A DNA stretch of 64,000 nt, from positions 94,741-158,740 of the forward strand of contig NZ_JAFMZZ010000004.1 in NCBI RefSeq assembly GCF_017356245.1. The letters are read 5' to 3'. This stretch comes from Bordetella petrii. Its GTDB lineage: Bacteria; Pseudomonadota; Gammaproteobacteria; Burkholderiales; Burkholderiaceae_B. A model generated the notes under the pieces. The model saw only the letters and a program-made list of their open reading frames with translations. It ran no database searches and was not told where the DNA came from. Shown piece after piece: positions 33,313 through 41,730 of this stretch (the first letter of the stretch is position 1; every line of letters begins with the position of its first letter). The position numbers and the translations under genes were made by a program.

Positions 33313-33930
33313 ATGAACCCGATCAAATGGATCAAGACCCTGTCGCGCCGAGCCTGGGCCCTGGCCTTCAGCGGACTGGGGCTGGCGTTCGCGCTGGGCA
33401 TCGTATTCTGGGGCGGTTTCAATACGGTCATGGAATGGACCAACACCGAAGCCTTCTGCATTTCGTGCCATGAAATGAACCAGAACGTCTACCAGGAATA
33501 CCGCAACACCGTGCACTATTCCAATCGCACCGGCGTGCGCGCCGTGTGCTCGGACTGCCACGTGCCCAAAGAATGGGGGCCGAAGATGCTGCGCAAGCTG
33601 TACGCGTCCAACGAGCTGCTGCATCACATGCTGGGCACCGTCGACACCCCCGAGAAATTCGAAGCCCGGCGCGCGCGGCTTGCGCAAAACGAATGGCGCC
33701 GCATGAAGGCGAACAATTCGCGGGAATGCCGCAACTGCCACGACTACGGCTACTTCGACTACACCGGCCAGAGCCCGCGCTCGGCGCGCATGCACCAGCA
33801 AGGCCTGCAGGAAGGCCAGGCCTGCATTGACTGCCACAAGGGCATCGCCCACAGCCTGCCGGCGGTGGACCAGTCGGTGGGGCAACCCAGACCGCACGCC
33901 ATCCCGGCGCAGGCGCTGCACCCTGACTGA
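33313..33930 (+). CDS. napC: NapC, tetraheme quinol dehydrogenase
   Basis: 205-residue NapC/NirT protein with one N-terminal helix and four heme sites (CISCH, CSDCH, CRNCH, CIDCH). It oxidises membrane quinol and reduces NapB. It is very close to the nirT product at 7745-8338. Last gene of the nap operon; it converges with the ZIP transporter gene, with seven bases between stops. Confidence 0.95.
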   Translation: MNPIKWIKTLSRRAWALAFSGLGLAFALGIVFWGGFNTVMEWTNTEAFCISCHEMNQNVYQEYRNTVHYSNRTGVRAVCSDCHVPKEWGPKMLRKLYASNELLHHMLGTVDTPEKFEARRARLAQNEWRRMKANNSRECRNCHDYGYFDYTGQSPRSARMHQQGLQEGQACIDCHKGIAHSLPAVDQSVGQPRPHAIPAQALHPD

Positions 33931-33937
33931 GCCGCGC

Positions 33938-34831
33938 CTACCCCAGCGCGGTGTCCAGCAGCATCATCAGCACGAAGCCGATCATCAGCCCGCATGTGGC
34001 ATATACCTCGTGCCCCTTGCGGTGCGATTCGGGAATGATCTCGTGGCTGATGACAAACAGCATGGCGCCCGCGGCGAAGCCCAGGCCCCAGGGCAGCAGC
34101 GCCGCCGACCAGCCCACCACCAGGGCGCCCAGCACGGCACCCGCCGGTTCGACCAGGCCGGACAGCATGCCCAGGGCCACCGCGAAGCTGCGGCGGTAGC
34201 CCACCGCCAGCAGCGCCAGCGCCACCACCAGGCCCTCGGGCACGTCCTGGATGGCGATGCCCGTGGCCAGCGCGCTGCCGCGCAGCGGGTCGTTGCCCAC
34301 ATACCCCACCCCGATCGCCAGGCCTTCGGGCAGGTTGTGCAGCACGATGGCGAACACGAACAGCCAGGTGCGGCGCAGGCGATGGACTTCGATGCCTTCT
34401 TTGCCCTTGATGAAATGCTCGTGCGGCAGCAGCCGGTCCATCAGCAGCAGCGCGGCCGCGCCCAGCAGCACCGCCGCGCCCACGACCAGGCCGGCGCCCC
34501 AGGGCCCGTGGCCCAGTTCGCCGGCCGCCGCGATGCCCGGCGCCACCAGCGAAAAGGCGCAGGCCGCCAGCATGACGCCCGCGCCGAAGCCGAACATGGT
34601 GTCCTGCACTTTCTCGGGCAGCGTCTGCGAGAACATCACCGGCACGGTGCCCAGGGCGGTGGCCCCGGCGGCCAGCAGCCCGCCGGCCAGTGCATCGGCC
34701 ACATGGGGCGCGCGCGGGATCAGGTAGGCCCACAAGGCGTGCGCTCCCAGGCATGCCACCAGCACGGCCAGCGTCCAGACGCTGATGCTGGTGGCGGGCG
34801 GGTGAACGCGGTGGCGGCTGAACGTGTTCAA
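33938..34831 (-). CDS. ZIP-family divalent metal transporter
   Basis: 297-residue membrane protein with about eight transmembrane segments. The ZIP metal-binding motifs HNLPEG in the fourth helix and HEIIPE in the fifth are present, with a conserved DVPEG. It probably imports zinc, iron or manganese, as in the GufA/ZupT groups; the substrate cannot be told from sequence. The first available start is TTG at 34831, without a convincing ribosome site. It lies 28 bases downstream of sodA on the same strand, so it may share the Fur-controlled transcript. Confidence 0.85.
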   Translation of the reverse strand: MNTFSRHRVHPPATSISVWTLAVLVACLGAHALWAYLIPRAPHVADALAGGLLAAGATALGTVPVMFSQTLPEKVQDTMFGFGAGVMLAACAFSLVAPGIAAAGELGHGPWGAGLVVGAAVLLGAAALLLMDRLLPHEHFIKGKEGIEVHRLRRTWLFVFAIVLHNLPEGLAIGVGYVGNDPLRGSALATGIAIQDVPEGLVVALALLAVGYRRSFAVALGMLSGLVEPAGAVLGALVVGWSAALLPWGLGFAAGAMLFVISHEIIPESHRKGHEVYATCGLMIGFVLMMLLDTALG

Positions 34832-34859
34832 TCTGGCTGGCCGGTCGAACGATTGAGTG

Positions 34860-35474
34860 TCAGGCCCTGGCGGCCTCGTAGCGGCGCGCCACTTCGGCCC
34901 AGTCGATCACATTGAAGAACGCGCCGATGTACTCGGGGCGGCGGTTCTGGTACTTCAGGTAGTACGCGTGTTCCCACACGTCCAGACCCAGCACGGGCGT
35001 GTTGCCCTGCATCAGCGGGCTGTCCTGGTTGGCGCTGCTTTCCACCACCAGCTTGCCCTGCGGCGTCACGCTCAGCCAGGCCCAGCCGCTGCCGAAGCGT
35101 GTCAGGGCCGCCTTGGTGAAGGCCTCGCGAAATGCCTCCAGGCCGCCCAGCTCGGCGTCGATGGCGGCGGCCAGGCTGCCCTGCGGCTTGCCGCCGCCCT
35201 GGGGCGACATCACTGTCCAGAACAGGCTGTGGTTGGCATGGCCGCCGCCGTTGTTGCGCACCGCCGCGCGCACCGACTCGGGCAAGGTGTCGATGCGGGC
35301 CACCAGCGCCTCGACCGGCTCGTCGGACGGCAGCCCGGCGCCGTCCAGGGCGGCATTCAGGTTGTTGATGTACGTCTGGTGGTGCTTGGTGTAGTGGATT
35401 TCCATGGTCAGCGCATCGATGTGCGGCTCCAGCGCATCGTACGCATAAGGCAGATCGGGCAAGGTATAGGGCAT
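34860..35474 (-). CDS. sodA: superoxide dismutase, Mn type
   Basis: 204-residue cytoplasmic Fe/Mn superoxide dismutase. Metal ligands are H27, H82, D165 and H169. The active-site glutamine in SSANQDSPL (Q150) and the GGGHANHS region are typical of the manganese form. ATG 35474 has AGGAG nine bases upstream. It follows the TPR-like gene by 58 bases, behind the Fur-like operator at 36069-36083, which fits replacement of iron SOD by Mn-SOD when iron is short. Confidence 0.94.
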   Translation of the reverse strand: MPYTLPDLPYAYDALEPHIDALTMEIHYTKHHQTYINNLNAALDGAGLPSDEPVEALVARIDTLPESVRAAVRNNGGGHANHSLFWTVMSPQGGGKPQGSLAAAIDAELGGLEAFREAFTKAALTRFGSGWAWLSVTPQGKLVVESSANQDSPLMQGNTPVLGLDVWEHAYYLKYQNRRPEYIGAFFNVIDWAEVARRYEAARA

Positions 35475-35532
35475 GCAAATCTCCTGTTCGGGCTTCCCAC
35501 GGAAGCGATTCGGGATATCGGTACCGGCGGGC

Positions 35533-36009
35533 TCAATGGCGCGATTCGGCGATGGCGTGCCAGGGCAGCGCGGCAGCGCGGCGGGCGCGCTCATGGCCGG
35601 GATACCGCCGCAGAAACAGCGCCAGCTCGGCATACGTGACGCGGCCGTGCTGCCACGCCGCCGCGCGCCAGGCAGGATCGAGCGCGGCATCGACAGCCAT
35701 TTCATGCAGCAACTCGTGTGCCCGGCAGACATGCGCGCCAGCCAGGTCGGCACGCCCCGCCCGCTGGTGCAGCTCGGCCAGATTGTGGTGCGACACCACC
35801 AGCGCCGCCACGGCGGCGTCGGCATCGGCCGCGCGGCCCGGCAAGGCATCGGCCAGGCTCAGCGCCGCGCGGTACTGTGCCAGCGCGGCGGCGGCATCGC
35901 CGCGCTGCAGGGCCCGGTTGCCGCGCAGCGTGGCGCGCTGCCAGGCGTCCAGGCAGCGATCGGCGGCAGGCGGTGCGGCGGCAGTGGACAGGGGCTGTAT
36001 CTGGACCAT
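35533..36009 (-). CDS. TPR-like protein, function unknown
   Basis: 158-residue soluble protein, all helical by appearance, with a TPR-like unit ([28 protein letters not shown]) in the first half and a histidine-rich middle (SHHNLAEL). No signal peptide. ATG 36009 is preceded by GGGGAA and is preferred over an earlier start at 36045. As the first gene behind a Fur-like operator and just upstream of sodA, it may serve in the iron or oxidative stress response, but I cannot name a function. Confidence 0.7.
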   Translation of the reverse strand: MVQIQPLSTAAAPPAADRCLDAWQRATLRGNRALQRGDAAAALAQYRAALSLADALPGRAADADAAVAALVVSHHNLAELHQRAGRADLAGAHVCRAHELLHEMAVDAALDPAWRAAAWQHGRVTYAELALFLRRYPGHERARRAAALPWHAIAESRH

Positions 36010-36068
36010 CGCGGTTCCCCGTAAGAGATTCGGCGGCGAAAGCAATCATCAAACACTAAAGATAATTT

Positions 36069-36083
36069 AAATGATAGTCATTT
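36069..36083 (-). promoter_or_regulatory. Fur-like operator before the TPR-sodA genes
   Basis: AAATGATAGTCATTT is a dyad (AAATGA/TCATTT around TAG) of the Fur box type, within an AT-rich tract (36056-36102) that stands out in this GC-rich region. It lies 60 bases before the first gene, where it could overlap the promoter. Confidence 0.65.
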
Positions 36084-36149
36084 TTATTTAATATAACAAT
36101 GGCGCCTGGCGGCCTTGCGCGGCGCGGTCCGCGCCCCTGCCCGCCGCCG

Positions 36150-37352
36150 TTATAGCGCGCGTGCGCAGGCCACGCCCGAGGCCCAGGCCCACTGGAAGTT
36201 GTAGCCGCCCAGCCAGCCGGTGACGTCGACCGCTTCGCCGATGAAATACAGGCCCGGCACCTGGCGCGCCTGCATCGACTTCTGGTCCAGCCCGCGCGTG
36301 TCCACGCCGCCCCGCATGACTTCGGCTTTTTTGTAGCCGGCGGTGCCGCTGGGCACCAGCCGCCATTCATGGATGCCCTGCCCCAGGGCGCGCAAGGTCT
36401 TGTCGGGCGCGTCGGCCATGCGCAGCGCGGCCAGCCCGGGCTGCCCGGCCTGTTCGGCCGCGTGCAGCCATTGGTCGGCCAGCCGGCGCGGCCACAGGCC
36501 GCCCAGCACCGTATGCAGCTGCTGGCGGTTGCCCGGCTTGGCGGCGATGAGCTCGCCGGCCAGGTCGCGCCCCGCGGCCAGGTCCAGCACAATGGCCTGG
36601 CCGGGCTGCCAGTAGCTGGAAATCTGCAAGATCGCCGGGCCGGACAGGCCGCGGTGCGTGAACAGCAGGTCTTCCAGGAATTCGCCGCGGGCGCGGCCCG
36701 TGCCGGTGCTGAGCGCGACTTCCAGCGCCACACCCGACAGCTCGGCGAACGGGCGCCACTGGGCCGGATCGAATGTCAGGGGCACCAGCGCCGGCCGCGG
36801 CTCAATGACTTTCAAGCCGAACTGGCGCGCCAGTTTCAGGCCGAAATCGGTGGCGCCCAGCTGCGGGATGGCCATGCCGCCGGCGGCCACCACCAGCTTG
36901 CCCGCGCGGATCTCGCCCTGGCTGGTGCGCAGCACGTAGCCCGCATCATTGCGGCCGACTTCCGCCACGCGGCATGGCATGCGCCACTGCACCCGGCCCG
37001 CGCCGCACTCGGCGCGCAGCATCTCGATAATGGATTCGCTGCTGTCGTCGCAGAACAATTGGCCGCGGTGCTTCTCGTGCCAGGCGATGCGATGGCTGCG
37101 CAGCAGCGCCAGAAAATCCTGCGGGGTATAGCCGGCCAGCGCGGAACGGCAGAAATGCGGGTTGTCGGACAGGAAATTGGCCGGCCCCGCCCCCACGTTG
37201 GTGAAGTTGCAGCGCCCGCCGCCCGATATGCGGATTTTCTCGGCCAGGCGCTCGGCGTGGTCGATCAGCACGACCCGCAGGCCGCGCTGGCCGGCCACGG
37301 CAGCGCACATCATGCCGGCCGCGCCGGCGCCGATCACGGCTACGTCGAACAT
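36150..37352 (-). CDS. BaiN/YhiN-family FAD-dependent oxidoreductase
   Basis: 400-residue flavoprotein of the HI0933/YhiN/BaiN family. The FAD-binding GAGAAG motif is at residues 8-13, followed by the family mark ISGGGRCNFTN and the C-terminal EAVDVTGWLGGYNFQWAWAS. The physiological substrate of this group is unclear. It begins 29 bases after the decarboxylase gene on the same strand, suggesting co-transcription. Confidence 0.88.
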   Translation of the reverse strand: MFDVAVIGAGAAGMMCAAVAGQRGLRVVLIDHAERLAEKIRISGGGRCNFTNVGAGPANFLSDNPHFCRSALAGYTPQDFLALLRSHRIAWHEKHRGQLFCDDSSESIIEMLRAECGAGRVQWRMPCRVAEVGRNDAGYVLRTSQGEIRAGKLVVAAGGMAIPQLGATDFGLKLARQFGLKVIEPRPALVPLTFDPAQWRPFAELSGVALEVALSTGTGRARGEFLEDLLFTHRGLSGPAILQISSYWQPGQAIVLDLAAGRDLAGELIAAKPGNRQQLHTVLGGLWPRRLADQWLHAAEQAGQPGLAALRMADAPDKTLRALGQGIHEWRLVPSGTAGYKKAEVMRGGVDTRGLDQKSMQARQVPGLYFIGEAVDVTGWLGGYNFQWAWASGVACARAL

Positions 37353-37381
37353 CGGCGGGCGCGCATCCGGCTGGGCACGGC

Positions 37382-39643
37382 TCAGTCTTCGATCAGGCAG
37401 TCCACGTAGTACCGCTTGGATCCGTCGGGCGCGGTATCTTCGGCCAGGCCGTGGATGTAGGTTTCGAAGCCGGGGTAGCTTTCGTTGAATTCGCGGGCGA
37501 ACTGCAGGTACTGCACGATGGTGCGGTTAAAGCGCTCGCCCGGGATCAGCAGCGGAATGCCCGGCGGGTACGGCGTCAGCAGCACGCCGGTAACGCGGCC
37601 TTCGAGCTGGTCGATCTCGACGCGCTCGACCTCGCGGTGCGCCATGCGGGCGAAGGCGTCGGACGGCTTGAGCGCCGGCACCATGTCGCTCAGGTACATC
37701 TCGGTGGTCAGGCGGGCCACGTCCTTGGTGCGATACGACTCGTGGATCTGCTGGCACAGGTCGCGCAGGCCCATGCGCTCGTAGCGGCGATGGTCGCGGC
37801 AGAATTCCGGCAGAATGCGCCACAGCGGCTGGTTGCGGTCGTAGTCGTCCTTGAATTGCTGCAGGGCGGTCAGCAGCGTGTTCCAGCGGCCCTTGGTGAT
37901 GCCGATGGTGAACAGGATGAAGAACGAATACAGGCCGGTCTTTTCGACCACCACGCCGTGCTCGGTCAGGTATTTGGACACCAGCGCGGCCGGGATTCCG
38001 GTTTCGCCGAAGCTGCCCGACATGTCCAGCCCCGGGGTGATCACGGTGGCCTTGATCGGGTCCAGCATGTTGAAGCCGTCGGCCAGCTCGCCAAAGCCGT
38101 GCCAGTGGTCGTTGGCTTCCAGCACCCAGTCGTCGCGGTTGCCGATGCCTTCGGACACCAGGCGGTTGGGCCCCCAGACCTTGAACCACCAGTCGTTCTT
38201 GCCGAATTCGGATTCCACCTTGCGCATGGCGCGGCGGAAATCCAGGGCTTCGCGGATGCTTTCTTCCACCAGCGCGGTGCCGCCGGGAGGCTCCATCATG
38301 GCCGCCGCCACGTCGCAGGACGCAATAATGGCGTACTGCGGCGAGGTGGAGGTGTGCATCAGGTACGCCTCGTTGAACACGTTGCGGTCGAGCTTGCGGG
38401 TCTCGGATTCCTGCACGATGATCTGCGAGGCCTGCGAAATGCCGGCCAGCAGCTTGTGGGTGGAGTGCGTGGCGAACACCATCGGCTGCTGCGGGCGCGG
38501 GCGGCCCTGGCCGATGGCGTGCATGTCCTGGTAGAACTCGTGGAACGACGCGTGCGGCAGCCAGGCCTCGTCGAAATGCAGGGTGTCGACGTAGTCGCCC
38601 AGCTGCTTCTTGATCATCTCGACGTTATAGATGACGCCGTCGTAGGTGCTTTGCGTCAGCGTCAGGATGCGCGGCTTCTTGTTGGCGGCTTCGCGCGCGA
38701 ACGGGTTGGCCTCGATTTTCTTCTTGATGTTTTCGGGGTCGAATTCTTCGAGCGGAATCGGCCCGATGATGCCCAGGTGGTTGCGGGTGGGCCGCAGGAA
38801 CACCGGAATCGCGCCCGTCATGGTGATGGCATGCAGAATCGACTTGTGGCAGTTGCGGTCGACCACCACCACGTCGCCGGCGGCCACGTTGGCATGCCAC
38901 ACGACCTTGTTGGACGTGGAGGTGCCGTTGGTCACGAAGAAACAGTGGTCGGCATGGAAGATGCGCGCCGCGTTCAGTTCGGATTCGGCCACCGGGCCGG
39001 TGTGGTCGAGCAGCTGGCCCAGCTCGTCCACGGCGTTGCAGACGTCGGCGCGCAGCATGTTTTCGCCGAAAAACTGGTGGAACATCTGCCCCACCGGGCT
39101 CTTCAGGAACGCCACGCCGCCCGAATGGCCCGGGCAGTGCCACGAATAGGATCCGTCTTGCGCGTAATTGACCAGCTCGCGGAAGAACGGCGGCGGCAGG
39201 CCGTCGACGTAGCTGCGGGCTTCGCGGATGATGTGGCGCGCCACGAATTCGGGCGTGTCCTCGAACATGTGGATGAAGCCGTGCAGCTCGCGCAGGATGT
39301 CGTTGGGAATGTGCTCGGACGTGCGCGTCTCGCCGTACAGGTAGATGGGGATGTCGGCGTTGCGAAAGCGCAGCTCGCCTATGAAGGCGCGCAGCTTCTT
39401 GATGGCGCCCGCCACGTCTTCGGGCGAATCGACGTCGAACTCTTCATCGTCGATCGACAGGATGAACGCGCTGGCGCGGCTCTGCTGCTGGGCGAACGAG
39501 CTCAGGTCGCCATAGCTGGTGACGCCGATCACCTCGACGCCCTCGGCCTCGATGGCCGTGGCCAGCGCGCGAATCCCCAGGCCCGAGGCATTCTCGGAAC
39601 GATAGTCTTCGTCGATGATGAAAATGGGGAAGCGGAATTTCAT
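37382..39643 (-). CDS. Orn/Lys/Arg decarboxylase, PLP dependent
   Basis: 753-residue fold-type I amino acid decarboxylase of the large bacterial group (LdcI, AdiA, SpeF). An N-terminal receiver-like wing domain (residues 1 to about 130, beginning FRFPIFIIDEDYRSENASG) precedes the PLP domain with K397 in THSTHKLLAG and the FDEAWLPHASF segment, then a C-terminal domain. It removes CO2 from lysine, arginine or ornithine to give a polyamine, in acid resistance or polyamine supply. The substrate cannot be chosen from sequence alone. The frame is open upstream, but ATG 39643 (MKFRFPIF) matches the family start. Confidence 0.9.
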   Translation of the reverse strand: MKFRFPIFIIDEDYRSENASGLGIRALATAIEAEGVEVIGVTSYGDLSSFAQQQSRASAFILSIDDEEFDVDSPEDVAGAIKKLRAFIGELRFRNADIPIYLYGETRTSEHIPNDILRELHGFIHMFEDTPEFVARHIIREARSYVDGLPPPFFRELVNYAQDGSYSWHCPGHSGGVAFLKSPVGQMFHQFFGENMLRADVCNAVDELGQLLDHTGPVAESELNAARIFHADHCFFVTNGTSTSNKVVWHANVAAGDVVVVDRNCHKSILHAITMTGAIPVFLRPTRNHLGIIGPIPLEEFDPENIKKKIEANPFAREAANKKPRILTLTQSTYDGVIYNVEMIKKQLGDYVDTLHFDEAWLPHASFHEFYQDMHAIGQGRPRPQQPMVFATHSTHKLLAGISQASQIIVQESETRKLDRNVFNEAYLMHTSTSPQYAIIASCDVAAAMMEPPGGTALVEESIREALDFRRAMRKVESEFGKNDWWFKVWGPNRLVSEGIGNRDDWVLEANDHWHGFGELADGFNMLDPIKATVITPGLDMSGSFGETGIPAALVSKYLTEHGVVVEKTGLYSFFILFTIGITKGRWNTLLTALQQFKDDYDRNQPLWRILPEFCRDHRRYERMGLRDLCQQIHESYRTKDVARLTTEMYLSDMVPALKPSDAFARMAHREVERVEIDQLEGRVTGVLLTPYPPGIPLLIPGERFNRTIVQYLQFAREFNESYPGFETYIHGLAEDTAPDGSKRYYVDCLIED

Positions 39644-39792
39644 GCGGGCGCTCCAGGGGGCGAGGCGAAACGGAGGCGAGTGTACTGCGAGTCCGGGACC
39701 GCAGGTTGACAAAGCGGCGGCCCGGCGCGGGGCGTCGCGTGGAGGGGAATTGTAGGCCGCTTTGCCCCGCGGTGCAGGGGCGGGCGCCGCGC

Positions 39793-40239
39793 TTACCGGA
39801 TGGTGTCGGAGCTGCGCGCGGTGACCGCGCGCACATAGTGCTGGAAGAATTCCGGCAGCGTGTCGGCGGCGCCATTGCGCACGCGCCGCTCGACCTTGGA
39901 AATGGCGCACAGGCAGACGTCGAAGTCGGGCTCGCCGGTAACCAGCACCACCGGGTCTTCGTCGTCGCACACCTCGTACAGCCCGCCGTAGTGGCGGCGA
40001 CCCACCTCGTACAGGTAGGCGGCGGCGCCCACCGTCTGCATGGGCGTCAGGGTCAGGCGGCCCTGGTAGGCCTCTTCGAGCACGGCGTCCAGAGCCGTGA
40101 CGCTCTCGATGGAGTAGTCCAGGGCCGGGGTGTCGGGCACGGCCGCCAGGAAGGCCTCGGCCGCGCTGTTGACGCGCTCGATGAACTCGTCTTGCACCTC
40201 TTCGTCTACTTGCTGCGTATTTCTTAGGAAACCGAACAT
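39793..40239 (-). CDS. conserved hypothetical protein
   Basis: 148-residue acidic soluble protein of unknown function. No signal peptide, membrane helix or catalytic motif is seen; there is a CLCAISKVERRVR stretch in the C-terminal third. ATG 40239 has AGGAG seven bases before it and is preferred over the slightly longer start at 40260. It lies 149 bases upstream of the decarboxylase gene, with an inverted repeat between them. Confidence 0.75.
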   Translation of the reverse strand: MFGFLRNTQQVDEEVQDEFIERVNSAAEAFLAAVPDTPALDYSIESVTALDAVLEEAYQGRLTLTPMQTVGAAAYLYEVGRRHYGGLYEVCDDEDPVVLVTGEPDFDVCLCAISKVERRVRNGAADTLPEFFQHYVRAVTARSSDTIR

Positions 40240-40504
40240 CGTTGGCTCCTGCGCCGGCAATCCGCGCGATTAGGTAGTTCCATTATATTTGCCGCCCCCC
40301 GCCCGCCGCACCGGGTTGCCCGGGGCCGTACGAGCCTGGTTACGAACGCGCACGCTGTGTCACGCCGGCCGGATGCGTCCCCGCAAAACGCTTTTCCCCG
40401 GGGGCGGCAGCCTTGTACGGCGTGGGCGGCAGCGCCATACTGGACACTTCAAGACACGCCTTTTTGTTGCACAACTGCAACGCCAGACCGATGCCGGAGG
40501 CTGT

Positions 40505-40927
40505 ATGCAAGTGCTGATCAATATCGATGTCGACGACCTGGACCGGGCCATCCAGTTTTATCGCGATGCATTCGGCCTGGAAGTCACGCGCCGCTTCGGC
40601 GGCGACGGCGCCGAACTGGCGGGCGCCGGCGCGCCCATTTACCTGCTGCGCAAGGCCCAGGGGTCGCGGCCGGCCGGCGCCGTGGCGGGCGGCCGCGACT
40701 ACGCGCGCCACTGGACGCCGGTGCACCTGGACTTTGTGGTGGACGATGTCGACGCCGCGGTCGACGCCGCGGTGGCGGCCGGCGCCACGCTGGAAGACCC
40801 GCCGCACACGCACGCCTGGGGGCGCATTGCCCATTTGTGCGACCCGTTCGGCCACGGACTGTGCATCCTGCAGTTCACGGACCAGGGTTACGATGCGATT
40901 TCCACTGTAGAAAACAACCCGCCATGA
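40505..40927 (+). CDS. VOC/glyoxalase-family protein
   Basis: 140-residue protein of the vicinal oxygen chelate superfamily. Two beta-alpha-beta-beta-beta halves are visible: the N-terminal DDLDRAIQFYRDAFGLEV and the C-terminal WGRIAHLCDPFGHGLCILQF. Candidate metal ligands are the histidine in VHLDFVV and acidic residues, but the pattern is not complete enough to name a reaction. GGAGG precedes ATG 40505. Its stop overlaps the start of a decayed acetyltransferase gene. Confidence 0.82.
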   Translation: MQVLINIDVDDLDRAIQFYRDAFGLEVTRRFGGDGAELAGAGAPIYLLRKAQGSRPAGAVAGGRDYARHWTPVHLDFVVDDVDAAVDAAVAAGATLEDPPHTHAWGRIAHLCDPFGHGLCILQFTDQGYDAISTVENNPP

Positions 40928-41082
40928 CCGCCGCCGAGCTGGCCTACCCGCCCGTAACCGAACAGGATTTCGACGCGCTGGCCGAGCTGCGCGACGCCGC
41001 CATGCGGCCCAGCCTGGAACGCCTGGGGCGCTGCGGCTGGACCACCTGTACCTGCTGCCGGCCGCCGGCCGAGGCCGCGTGA
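40924..41082 (+). pseudogene. decayed GNAT acetyltransferase
   Basis: The open frame gives only 52 residues (begins MTAAELAYPPVTEQDFDALA). The start resembles GNAT N-termini (DFDALAELRDAAMRPSLERLGR). Directly after, a different frame reads LRLDHLYLLPAAEG from about 41031 on, the strand just before the acetyl-CoA loop in this family. The middle of the gene (about 60 residues) and everything after the loop are missing, so this is an internally deleted and truncated remnant. It overlaps the VOC gene stop (ATGA) and ends against dcd. Confidence 0.65.
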
Positions 41083-41646
41083 TCAGGTGCGCGGCAGCGT
41101 GACGCCGCGCTGGCCCTGGTATTTGCCGCCACGGTCGCGGTACGAGGTTTCGCAGACTTCGTCGCTTTCCAGGAACAGCATTTGCGCGCAGCCTTCGCCG
41201 GCGTAGATCTTGGCGGGCAGCGGCGTGGTGTTGGAAAACTCGAGCGTGACGTGCCCTTCCCATTCGGGTTCGAGCGGCGTGACGTTGACGATGATGCCGC
41301 AGCGCGCGTAGGTGCTTTTGCCCAGGCAGATGGTGAGCACGCTGCGCGGGATGCGGAAGTATTCCACCGTGCGCGCCAGCGCGAACGAATTGGGCGGGAT
41401 GATGCAGACATCGCCCTTGAAATCGACGAACGATTTCTCGTCGAACTGCTTGGGGTCGACGATGGTGGAATTGATGTTGGTGAAAATCTTGAATTCGTCG
41501 GCGCAGCGCACGTCGTAGCCGTAGCTGCTGGTGCCATAGCTGACGATACGGCCGCCATTGGCGGTGCGGACCTGGCCGGCCTCGAAGGGTTCGATCATGC
41601 CGGCTTCGGCCGCGCGGCGGATCCAGCGGTCGCTTTTGATGCTCAT
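41083..41646 (-). CDS. dcd: dCTP deaminase
   Basis: 187-residue cytoplasmic enzyme that converts dCTP to dUTP for dTMP synthesis. Family marks include [13 protein letters not shown], the [19 protein letters not shown] segment and the catalytic region [24 protein letters not shown]. Full length. A normal ATG at 41646. Confidence 0.96.
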   Translation of the reverse strand: MSIKSDRWIRRAAEAGMIEPFEAGQVRTANGGRIVSYGTSSYGYDVRCADEFKIFTNINSTIVDPKQFDEKSFVDFKGDVCIIPPNSFALARTVEYFRIPRSVLTICLGKSTYARCGIIVNVTPLEPEWEGHVTLEFSNTTPLPAKIYAGEGCAQMLFLESDEVCETSYRDRGGKYQGQRGVTLPRT

Positions 41647-41730
41647 GGTGAGAAGTGCCCAGGTTGGTTGCCGGCTATTTTATCGTCTTGCCGGGCGGCG
41701 GCGCCCCTGCCCGGGTCAAGGGCGGCCGGT

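Noticed and set aside
36100..36149. GC-rich hairpins after the BaiN-family gene as a terminator
   Set aside because: Several short stems are possible but none is followed by a T-run at the right distance.
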